A DNA stretch of 64,000 nt from an uncultured Oscillospiraceae bacterium (GTDB lineage: Bacteria > Bacillota > Clostridia > Oscillospirales > Oscillospiraceae): assembly GCA_947624985.1 (NCBI GenBank), contig CANQMO010000004.1, positions 50,195 to 114,194 of the forward strand, in the 5' to 3' direction. Both the position numbers and the translations under genes were made by a program. Positions 33,549 through 40,134 of this stretch are shown here, in pieces (positions within the stretch are counted from its first letter, which is position 1; every line of letters starts with the position of its first letter). Below the pieces are notes generated by a model. That model had not been told where the DNA came from. It did no database searches and saw nothing but the letters and a program-made list of their open reading frames with translations.

Positions 33549-33550
33549 TG
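33514..33550. repeat. 17-bp perfect inverted repeat with 3-base loop
   Basis: CATTATCGACTGGAGGC (33514-33530), ATT, GCCTCCAGTCGATAATG (33534-33550). It ends four bases from the fic stop codon. It could stop fic transcription (no long T run follows leftward) or be the end of a lost insertion. Confidence 0.6.
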
Positions 33551-33553
33551 AAG

Positions 33554-34600
33554 TCATTTTGATCTGTAATAGCGCGTCTTCTTCCCCGCTCCCTCCCGCG
33601 TCAGCTCGCCAGAGGCCACCAGTTTACGCAGCGCACCCTCAACGGAGCTGACGCTGAGCGACGGGCACAGTTCCCGGATGTCCTGCTTTGTAAACCGGCC
33701 AACTCGGTCCATCGTTGCACGCCGCACAGTCTCAAGCGCGGGAAGTTTTGTCTCGACCAGGGCAAAACGATCTTCAAAGTCTTTATACGCGGCCAGGATC
33801 GTTCCAAGCAGGTACTTGATAAAAGGAACGCTGTCCTCGTTGCCCTCGTGCCATCCGATCTGCGCTTGGCCGAGCGCGTCATAATAGAGGTCCTTATTCT
33901 TTGCGATCTTTGCCTCCAGAGAGATATACCTGCCAACATAGAAACCGTTTCGGTAAAGCAGCAATGTGGTCAGCAGGCGGCTCATCCTGCCGTTTCCGTC
34001 GTTGAACGGGTGGATGCAGAGAAAATCGTGGATGAAAATGGCGATCGCGATCATCGGTTCCACTTCCATGTTCCCAATCACCCGGTTATATTCCTCGCAT
34101 ATCCTGTCCAGAGCCTCCGGCGTTTCATAGGGGGCAAGCGGCGTAAACAGCGTCTCCGTATGGCCGTCGGGATAGGTAGCGCTGATATAATTCTGTACGT
34201 TTTTGGTCCTGCCCGCCATGGGATTGTTCATGTGGCTGTACAGGATTTTGTGAAGCTGCAGGATATAGTTACGCGTGATCGGGATCGCGTCGAAGCTCTC
34301 ATGTATGATATTCAGCACATCGCGGTAGCCCGCTATCTCCTGCTCATTCCGATCTCTGGGCGCTGTTTTTTCCTGGACAAGCTGCCGGATGCGCGTGTTT
34401 GTCGTAACGATCCCTTCGATCGCGTTGGACGCCTGGGTGCTCTGGACCTTGGCGATCTCCACCAGCTTCTCCAGTTCCTCCGGCCGTTGCTTTAAGTATA
34501 GCTCCTGTTTCCCGGCCTCCTTATAGATAGCCGCGACCAAACCGAGCAGCTCCGAATCCCACTTCCTATCCTTGATTGCGGAATAGTTAAAGTTTCTCAT
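33554..34600 (-). CDS. Fic family protein (AMPylase fold) with N-terminal inhibitory helix and C-terminal winged helix
   Basis: 348 residues. The Fic active-site motif HPFNDGNGR (H197-R205) is intact. An (S/T)xxxE(G/N) inhibitory motif, SNAIEG (S58-G63), sits before the Fic core, making this a class II, self-inhibited Fic protein. The C-terminal ~70 residues (TMDRVGRFTKQDIRELCP, VEGALRKLVASGELTREG) form a winged-helix DNA-binding domain. Such proteins add AMP to target hydroxyls; targets are unknown and some may autoregulate. GAGGTGGGG precedes the ATG, and the promoter is embedded in an inverted repeat. It is cargo of the rlmD-inserted element. Confidence 0.92.
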   Translation of the reverse strand: MRNFNYSAIKDRKWDSELLGLVAAIYKEAGKQELYLKQRPEELEKLVEIAKVQSTQASNAIEGIVTTNTRIRQLVQEKTAPRDRNEQEIAGYRDVLNIIHESFDAIPITRNYILQLHKILYSHMNNPMAGRTKNVQNYISATYPDGHTETLFTPLAPYETPEALDRICEEYNRVIGNMEVEPMIAIAIFIHDFLCIHPFNDGNGRMSRLLTTLLLYRNGFYVGRYISLEAKIAKNKDLYYDALGQAQIGWHEGNEDSVPFIKYLLGTILAAYKDFEDRFALVETKLPALETVRRATMDRVGRFTKQDIRELCPSLSVSSVEGALRKLVASGELTREGAGKKTRYYRSK

Positions 34601-34612
34601 ATCCCCACCTCA

Positions 34613-34651
34613 TTTCCCTTAAATTATATCCATTTATAAGGGAAAAATCAA
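34613..34651 (-). promoter_or_regulatory. fic promoter overlapped by operator-like inverted repeat
   Basis: Minus strand TTGATT (34646-34651), 17 bases, TATAAT (34623-34628). TTTCCCTTA (34613-34621) and TAAGGGAAA (34637-34645) form an inverted repeat spanning the -10 box and spacer. A second copy of the pattern (TTCCCTTAAT 34666-34675, ATTAAGGGGAA 34687-34697) lies upstream. Confidence 0.7.
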
Positions 34652-34737
34652 CACTTGTGCAAAAATTCCCTTAATCATTTCATCCCATTAAGGGGAAATC
34701 GTATATTTCAGGGCAAAACGCAACGGACACAGACAAA

Positions 34738-34755
34738 GTGCAACGGCCGTTGCAC
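34738..34755. promoter_or_regulatory. 18-bp perfect palindrome abutting the recombinase start
   Basis: GTGCAACGGCCGTTGCAC ends two bases before the recombinase ATG, where a ribosome site should be. It may be an operator or an RNA hairpin blocking translation; no Shine-Dalgarno is visible. Confidence 0.5.
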
Positions 34756-34757
34756 AA

Positions 34758-36213
34758 ATGGCAAAAGTTTATACCTATACGCGGGTGTCAACCGCCATGC
34801 AGACCGATTGGTACTCCCTGGACGCGCAGAAAGCCTGGATCAAGGCATATGCCGATTATAACGATTATGAGATCGTCGGCGAATACGAGGACGCGGGCAA
34901 GCTGATGATCTCCGTGCTGTCCGCCGTGGCGGAGATCGAACGGGAGAACATCCGCGTTCAGACCATGGAAGGCCGCATCCAGAAGGCCCGCGAGGGCAGA
35001 TGGAACGGCGGCTTTGCCCCCTATGGCTATCGGCTCAATGACGGCAAACTGGAAATTGCGGAGGATGAAGCCTCCGCTGTTCGGACGATCTTCGACCGGT
35101 ATGTGAACACCGAGATGGGAGCCAACGGCGTCGCCAAATACCTGGATGATCACGGCATCCGCAAGATCCAGCGGCAAAACGGCAAAAGTCCCCTGTTCAA
35201 CGCACACCTGGTGCGTATGATCCTGAAAAACCCGGTCTACTGCGGAAAGATCGCCTACGGACGGCGCAAAACGGAGAAGGTACACGGCACCAGAAACGAT
35301 TACCATCTGGTGGCCCAGGACAATTATATCCTGGTAGACGGGCTGCACGAGCCCATCGTCTCGGAAGAAACGTGGCAGGCCGCCCAGGTGAAGCTGCTGG
35401 CCCAGGCAAAGCGATATGAGCATGTGAACAAGGCCAAGGACGAGCACATCCACCTGCTGTCAGGCATCGTGAAATGCCCGATCTGCGGCGCGGGCATGTA
35501 CGGCAACAAGAGCGTCAAGCACAAGAAGGACGGCACCAAATACAAGGACTTCTATTACTACGGTTGCAAACACCGCACCATGGTGGGCGACCACAGGTGC
35601 GACTACAAGAAGCAGGTCCATGAGGAGCTGCTGGACGACGCCGTGGCGGAGGTCGTCGCCAAACTGGTCAGCAATCCCAAATTCGCCGCCATGATGCAGC
35701 AAAAGATCAACATGAAGGTAGATACCTCCGCTATCGACCAGGAGATCGGAAACCATGAAAAACAGCTCCGGCAGCATTACGCCGCCAAATCCCGGCTGCT
35801 GGACGAGATCGACGCCCTGGACCCGGACGACAAGCACTACTTGAGGCGAAAGTCAGACCTTGATGAACGGCTCTATCGGATGTATGATAAGATAGAATCT
35901 GTCGAATCCCAGCTGATCGAGGCACGGGCCAAGAAGACCGCCATCGAAGCGGAGAAGATCACAGGTGACAACATCTACAAGGTGCTGATCTGCTTTGACA
36001 AGCTCTACAAGGCCATGAACGACACCGAACGCCGCCAACTCGTGGAGGCGCTGATCTCAAGAGGTACATATCTACGAGGAACGGCAGCCCAGCGGCCAAT
36101 GGCTCAGATCCATCAAGTTCCGGCGCCCGATCATCGAAGAGGACATGGAAATGAGTTTGGTAAACAATGAGCACATTGAGACGGTAGTATTGATGTCGCG
36201 AGTTAAGGGCTGA
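34758..36213 (+). pseudogene. Large serine recombinase, inactivated by internal deletion and frameshift
   Basis: The N terminus has the catalytic serine segment YTRVSTAMQ. The frame then passes from EIVGEYED (codon ~45) straight to AGKLMISVLSAVAEIEREN, omitting roughly 70 residues that normally contain the SRFGR active-site arginines. The rest is typical: a recombinase domain (GGFAPYGYRL, LKNPVYCGKIAYGRR), a zinc ribbon (CPICGAGMYG ... CKH ... C) and a coiled coil. At 36063-36064 an extra G shifts the frame; the other frame continues VHIYEERQPSGQWL ... IIEEDMEM to HIETVVLMSRVKG at 36213. The uncorrected frame stops at 36170. It should be inactive. Confidence 0.85.
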
Positions 36214-36404
36214 CCGCCGAAAAAGCACCGTATTTCCGGGCTTTTCTGGCATTTGACCGTCAGCGCCGAGAGCGGATTTGGCCGTGAAAATCGCTCTATC
36301 CGAATATATCAAAGGAAATTCTCGGAGGATTGAGTAGGCCATTTAGATGTCAGAGGGTTGAGTTAGTGATATGGTTGTTTTTGCGGTAGGGTTGAGGCTA
36401 TGAT
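36214..36404. other. Non-coding interval to the right of the element
   Basis: No frame of note, no terminator and no clear promoter. Several stop codons occur in all forward frames. It separates the displaced rlmD end from the next gene and may hold rlmD downstream sequence scrambled by past insertions. Confidence 0.4.
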
Positions 36405-37127
36405 TTGGATAATATGATCACAATGACGGATGATAAGAGAATAATATGGAAGATGACCGGCGGGTTTACGGCCGGAAAGCTATATGAAGGGAACCCCTAT
36501 AACGAGGTCGAACGGGCAGACAGCGGTCGCATATTTGATGAGAAGAGTTATAACTTCCATTTGTATCCCGCGGGATCCCTGCAAACCCATAAGCGTGAGA
36601 TCGCAAGCGAGATAAAGGAAAAAAGATCGGACGTTATAGAGGCGCTCCGCGCTCTTAGCCCGGCGAATGCCGCTATAGAAACAGACGGCGGCAGAGCCGT
36701 GCCCGATATGAATGCCTATACGATCTACATAAGCAGGGGCGAGGGAAGCCGAGGGGGAAACGGAGAACTGGGAGGGCTGTTCAAATATATCGCGGCCCGA
36801 AAGAACGGTATCAAATACGAACTCAATTTCATGCGTTTTTATGTGGACGCCTCAGACAAAGACGTCAAGACGGTCAACTGTATTTTGAAGGCGGTGCAGT
36901 TTGACCGGTGTATGGGAGAATATGTCAATCAGTCGGAAAAGGGATGCGATGTATGTTATCCCGACAGTTTTCACGCCCAGTCGGATGAAGAGCTGAAAAG
37001 AACGCTTAAAAGACGGGCCGGCAAAAGCTTCTGCTATAACCCGAAGTGCGGTTTTGACGATACCGCCGAACGAATAGCGGAGGAATTCATCAAATTCATA
37101 AATATATCGGATACATACGGCAGATGA
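36405..37127 (+). CDS. Hypothetical protein, unrecognised, low-GC relative to neighbours
   Basis: 240 residues from TTG 36405, with GAGG seven bases upstream; ATG 36414 is the alternative. It is soluble, mixed alpha/beta by appearance, with no signal peptide. Notable segments are MNAYTIYISRGEGSRGG in the middle and two Cys-containing patches (KGCDVCYPDSF, FCYNPKCGF) near the C terminus that could bind metal. I do not recognise the family. It lies between the stranded element and the barnase/barstar pair, and its base composition suggests horizontal acquisition. Confidence 0.6.
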   Translation: MDNMITMTDDKRIIWKMTGGFTAGKLYEGNPYNEVERADSGRIFDEKSYNFHLYPAGSLQTHKREIASEIKEKRSDVIEALRALSPANAAIETDGGRAVPDMNAYTIYISRGEGSRGGNGELGGLFKYIAARKNGIKYELNFMRFYVDASDKDVKTVNCILKAVQFDRCMGEYVNQSEKGCDVCYPDSFHAQSDEELKRTLKRRAGKSFCYNPKCGFDDTAERIAEEFIKFINISDTYGR

Positions 37128-37192
37128 AATATAGGCCGGTCCATGCCCACGCGCGGGCGTATACACTTTTGACCTTAGGGAGGTAAAAAAGG

Positions 37193-37696
37193 ATGAAAAA
37201 AAGAACGATCGCCATTGTTCTTCTGCTGGCGCTGGTGACGGCGCTGCTGGCAGGACTTTCAGCCGGGTGCACCGCCGGCGGCGGTGCCGGGCAGTCCGAG
37301 CAGGCGGAGGATACGGACCGGGCCCTGCCAAAACGCGGGGAGAATTACTATGATGTGGAGAATGTGGCGCTGTACCTGAAGTTGTATGGCGCGCTGCCGC
37401 CCAACTACATCACCAAAAGCGAGGCCCGCCAGCTTGGCTGGGAGGGCGGCCCGGTGGAGAAGTATAAAGCGGGCGCGGTCATCGGCGGAGACCGGTTCAG
37501 CAACCGGGAGGGCCTTTTGCCGGAAGCGGCGGGCCGCACCTATACCGAGTGCGACATCGGCACCAATGGCGCCCCGTCCCGGGGCGCCCAGCGGCTCATT
37601 TTTTCCAACGACGGGCTGTACTTTTTCACCGAAGACCACTACAAGTCCTTTCGCGAACTGACCATTACGGAAAACAATGAGGTGATATGGAAATGA
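37193..37696 (+). CDS. Barnase-type secreted ribonuclease, lipoprotein form
   Basis: 167 residues. A signal peptide ends with lipobox LSAGC, so the enzyme is probably lipid-anchored outside the membrane. The mature domain follows barnase closely: DVENVALYLKLYGALPPNYITKSEA, GWEGG, IGGDRFSNREG, GRTYTECDIG (catalytic Glu), RGAQRLIFSNDG (Arg) and TEDHYKSF (catalytic His). All three catalytic residues are present, so it should cleave RNA. GGGAGGT precedes the ATG. The next gene encodes a barstar-like inhibitor and overlaps this stop region. It could feed on extracellular RNA or act against competitors. Confidence 0.93.
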   Translation: MKKRTIAIVLLLALVTALLAGLSAGCTAGGGAGQSEQAEDTDRALPKRGENYYDVENVALYLKLYGALPPNYITKSEARQLGWEGGPVEKYKAGAVIGGDRFSNREGLLPEAAGRTYTECDIGTNGAPSRGAQRLIFSNDGLYFFTEDHYKSFRELTITENNEVIWK

Positions 37697-37965
37697 CCTA
37701 TATACTCAACGGCAGGTACCTGACGGACAAGGCCGTGGCCCACGCCTATCTGGCCCGGATACTGCCCCTGCCGGACTATTACGGGGGCAATCTGGACGCG
37801 CTGTACGACTGTCTCACGGAGATGGGGCCCCGCGCCGTCGTGCTGCTGGGCGCGGACGCTCTGACGGCGGGCGGCGGTTACGGGGAGAAGATACTGCGAA
37901 CGCTCCGGGACGCCGCCGCGTCCAATCCGGGCCTGCGGCTCGATCTGGAGGAGGCCCGCCCATGA
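37693..37965 (+). CDS. Barstar-family ribonuclease inhibitor
   Basis: 90 residues from ATG 37693, the exact length of Bacillus barstar; GAGGTG lies eight bases upstream inside the barnase gene. An ATG six bases earlier is possible. The key barstar block LPDYYGGNLDALYDCLTEM (helix 2, which fills the barnase active site) is intact, with Asp and the double Tyr. It is a cytoplasmic protein guarding against prematurely folded ribonuclease. It overlaps the ribonuclease stop by four bases (ATGA) and the next gene's start by four, so all three are coupled. Confidence 0.9.
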   Translation: MTYILNGRYLTDKAVAHAYLARILPLPDYYGGNLDALYDCLTEMGPRAVVLLGADALTAGGGYGEKILRTLRDAAASNPGLRLDLEEARP

Positions 37966-38537
37966 CCGTGCGTTTTGCCACGGAGGCGGATGCCGGACGG
38001 CTCCTGGCCATCTACGGGCAGTACATAGACACCCCCGTCACCTTTGAATACGATCTGCCCACCGAGGCGCAGTTCGCCGCGCGGATCCGGGATATCACCG
38101 GCCACTGGCCGTACCTTATCTGCGAGGAGGACGGCGCCGCCGTGGGCTATGCCTACGCCCACCTGGCTCGGGAACGGGCGGCCTACGGCTGGTATGTGGA
38201 GCTGAGCATCTATCTGGACCGGAACTGGACAGGCCGGGGGCTGGGTAGGCGTCTTTATGCTCTGCTGCTGGACCTGCTGCGCTCACAGGGCGTCAGGACG
38301 GCCATGGGCTGCGTGACCCTTCCCAATCCCGCCAGCGAGACGCTGCACGCCGCGCTGGGCTTCGACCGGGTGGGCGTCAGCCGCCGTGCCGGGTACAAAA
38401 ACGGCGTCTGGCACGACGTGGCATGGTTTGAAAAGCCCCTGGCCCCCTTCCCGGCGTCCCCGCCCCCTACCGTCCCCGTAGACCAGCTGGACCGGTCCGC
38501 GGTGGCGGCGCTCATCAAAAAGCACTTTCCGGAATAG
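37962..38537 (+). CDS. GNAT family N-acetyltransferase (phosphinothricin-acetyltransferase-like)
   Basis: 191 residues. The acetyl-CoA loop is RNWTGRGLGRRLY, preceded by ELSIYLD; MGCVTLPNPASETLHAALGFDRVG and KNGVWHDVAWFEK are characteristic of the phosphinothricin/methionine-sulfoximine acetyltransferase (Pat/MnaT) group, which acetylates amino groups of small amino-acid-like toxins. A proline-rich tail of about 35 residues is extra. Translation starts inside the barstar stop (ATGA overlap). Linkage to a ribonuclease-immunity pair is unusual; a shared role in competition is only a guess. Confidence 0.88.
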   Translation: MTVRFATEADAGRLLAIYGQYIDTPVTFEYDLPTEAQFAARIRDITGHWPYLICEEDGAAVGYAYAHLARERAAYGWYVELSIYLDRNWTGRGLGRRLYALLLDLLRSQGVRTAMGCVTLPNPASETLHAALGFDRVGVSRRAGYKNGVWHDVAWFEKPLAPFPASPPPTVPVDQLDRSAVAALIKKHFPE

Positions 38538-38583
38538 TCCCGGCCACAGGGCCGGGGATCATCCCTCACATCTGACGGCGCCA

Positions 38584-38617
38584 AACCGGCGCGGTCCCAA
38601 AAAGGACCGCGCCGGTT
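38584..38617. terminator. Bidirectional terminator between convergent genes
   Basis: AACCGGCGCGGTCC (38584-38597) and GGACCGCGCCGGTT (38604-38617) with a CAAAAA loop; short T runs follow rightward (GATTTTAAT). A smaller CCCGGCC/GGGCCGGG hairpin precedes it. Confidence 0.65.
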
Positions 38618-38633
38618 CTGATTTTAATATGTA

Positions 38634-39551
38634 TCAAACGTCCCTCTGGATATCGCTGAAAAGGTCCCGGGCGTACACGCCCCGGTCCACCAGGTCCCGG
38701 AACGCCGCCACGACCGGCGCCCGATCCTCGTGGAAGGTGATCCCATACCACTGGTCGTCCGATGGCAGCACCTTCACCGTGAGCCGCTTTTCCGCCAGGA
38801 GTCTGTCCACCGCGTCCGGCAGCAGATACTCGTCGTCCAGCGGGTCTTTCATCCCGTCCCTGAACGCGGGGAAGCCCTCCTCCAGCATCCGCACGCACCC
38901 CGGCGTCAGAAGCCACATGTTCATACTCACCAGACAGTCCGGGTCCAGGGGCCGCATCGTGTCCTTCTGGAGCACGCCCTCCGGGGTCTTGACGACGTGC
39001 TTCGTCTCGGAGACGCTGGTGAGATAGCCATCCGCGTTCATGGCGCACAGGCCCCGGGTCACACCGCCCGCCTCCGACAGGGTGTTTTTCAGCTCAAAGC
39101 CGATCATACCGCACCGGGACTGGTCCGACGGCTCATACCCCGACAGGAATCCGTAGGCGGCGGCAAAGGCGTCCTTGCCATAATAGTCGTCCGCGTTGAT
39201 GACGGCGAAGGGGCCGTCCAGCAGGTCCTTGCAGACCATGATGGCCTGACCGGTGCCCCAGGGCTTGGTACGCCCGGCAGGCACGTCGGTCACATCCTGA
39301 AAGGCATAGTCCCACTTCACGCCCAAAGCCCTGAGCTTGGGCTCCAGACGGCTGCCGATGACCTGCTGGAACTCGTCAAAAATGGCGTGGCGGATGACGA
39401 ATATCACCTTGTTGAACCCCGCCTGAACCGCGTCGTGGATGGAGAAGTCCATGATGATCTCCCCGTCGGGACCCACCTTCTCCAGCTGCTTGATACCGGC
39501 GCCGTACCGGGACCCGATACCCGCCGCCAGTATCACCAACGTGATGTCCAT
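38634..39551 (-). CDS. Sugar-nucleotidyltransferase-like protein
   Basis: 305 residues from ATG 39551, with AAGGAG upstream; a longer open frame to 39704 crosses the promoter and is rejected. The N-terminal ILAAGIGSRYG is the nucleotidyltransferase P-loop (usually LAAGxGxRxG), followed by IMDFSIHDAVQAGF, and FAVINADDYYG holds the metal-binding Asp. The family makes NDP-sugars. This subgroup, with the GMIGFELKNTLSEAGGVTRG segment, is common near capsule or surface-sugar genes, but the substrate is unknown. It is monocistronic behind a strong promoter. Confidence 0.86.
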   Translation of the reverse strand: MDITLVILAAGIGSRYGAGIKQLEKVGPDGEIIMDFSIHDAVQAGFNKVIFVIRHAIFDEFQQVIGSRLEPKLRALGVKWDYAFQDVTDVPAGRTKPWGTGQAIMVCKDLLDGPFAVINADDYYGKDAFAAAYGFLSGYEPSDQSRCGMIGFELKNTLSEAGGVTRGLCAMNADGYLTSVSETKHVVKTPEGVLQKDTMRPLDPDCLVSMNMWLLTPGCVRMLEEGFPAFRDGMKDPLDDEYLLPDAVDRLLAEKRLTVKVLPSDDQWYGITFHEDRAPVVAAFRDLVDRGVYARDLFSDIQRDV

Positions 39552-39630
39552 TGAAACTCCTTGCCGGACGCCCGTGGGAAGCGCCGCTCCCGCGTCACAA
39601 AAGTTTAAGTTTTTTATGTATAGCCCTACT

Positions 39631-39659
39631 ATTATAGTATATCTTCTACTGTTTTGCAA
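39631..39659 (-). promoter_or_regulatory. Strong promoter of the nucleotidyltransferase gene
   Basis: Minus strand TTGCAA (39654-39659), 17 bases, TATAAT (39631-39636). The leader is about 73 bases. Confidence 0.8.
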
Positions 39660-39697
39660 GCAAATTTTAACTTTTGAAACTTTTTTTGCCCCGCTCC

Positions 39698-39750
39698 TTG
39701 ACAAGATCAGTCTAATGCGTTAGAATAACTCCATACTAACGCGTTAGAAT
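39698..39750 (+). promoter_or_regulatory. blaI-type promoter with two operator palindromes
   Basis: TTGACA (39698-39703), 17 bases, TAGAAT (39721-39726). TCTAATGCGTTAGA (39711-39724) overlaps the spacer and -10; CTAACGCGTTAG (39736-39747) covers the start region. Centres are 24 bases apart, fitting two BlaI-type dimers and autorepression. Confidence 0.85.
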
Positions 39751-39773
39751 GCTACACCGGGGAGGGATCGCTT

Positions 39774-40133
39774 ATGGCGACACCGAAGATATTTGAGAGC
39801 GAGTACCGGTTCTGTCTCATCCTGTGGGAGACGGAGCCCATCCGCAGCCGGGACCTGGCGGCGCTTTGCCGGGAACGGCTCGGCTGGTCCAAGACCACCA
39901 CCTACACCGTCATCAGGCGCCTTGCGGACCGGGGCGTGGTGAAAAACGAGAACGCCGTGGTCACGAGCCTTGTGAGCAAGGACCAGGCCCAGGTCTCGGA
40001 ACTGGATGAGATGATGGAAAAGCGGTTTGAAAACTCCCTTCCGGCCTTCATCGCGGCCTTTGCCAGACGGCAGAACCTCACCCAGGAGGATATCGAGGCC
40101 CTGCGGCGGATCATAGACAAGGGGGGATCGTGA
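39774..40133 (+). CDS. BlaI/MecI/CopY family transcriptional repressor
   Basis: 119 residues. An N-terminal winged helix (ESEYRFCLILWETEPIRSRDLAAL, WSKTTTYTVIRRLADRGVV) with the family's TTTYTVIxRL recognition helix is followed by a dimerising C-terminal helix pair. In the BlaI system the repressor is cut when the partner membrane protease senses its signal. GGGGAGGG precedes the ATG. Two TCTAACGCGTTAGA-like operators overlap its promoter. Its stop is one base ahead of the M56 gene start, so both are made together. No beta-lactamase gene is adjacent. Confidence 0.93.
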   Translation: MATPKIFESEYRFCLILWETEPIRSRDLAALCRERLGWSKTTTYTVIRRLADRGVVKNENAVVTSLVSKDQAQVSELDEMMEKRFENSLPAFIAAFARRQNLTQEDIEALRRIIDKGGS

Positions 40134-40134
40134 C

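Larger units (their letters stand above)
31242..36183. mobile_element. Integrated element remnant inserted in the 3' end of rlmD
   Basis: The boundaries come from comparing two copies of the rlmD end. At 31233-31262 the frame reads FHVET-CVLLSKL; at 36172-36213 it reads EHIET-VVLMSRVKG-stop. Both share GAGACG (31242-31247 and 36178-36183). Between them lie 4.9 kb with lower GC in places: an HsdS-like fragment, a short unknown protein, a SLOG gene, an XRE regulator, degraded sequence, a Fic gene and a serine recombinase whose frame continues through the right junction. The rlmD/rumA 3' end is a known integration site of serine-recombinase elements in Firmicutes. With no conjugation genes left, this is a small or decayed element. 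Confidence 0.75.

Noticed and set aside
33102..33550. CRISPR-like array from the hairpins in the element
   Set aside because: The hairpins differ in sequence and are not regularly spaced; there are no cas genes.
34655..34861. 68-codon frame overlapping the recombinase start
   Set aside because: It runs through the operator palindrome and out of frame with the recombinase; no ribosome site.
38634..39704. N-terminal extension of the nucleotidyltransferase to 39704
   Set aside because: The extension contains the consensus promoter; the P-loop normally starts within a few residues of the N terminus, as from ATG 39551.
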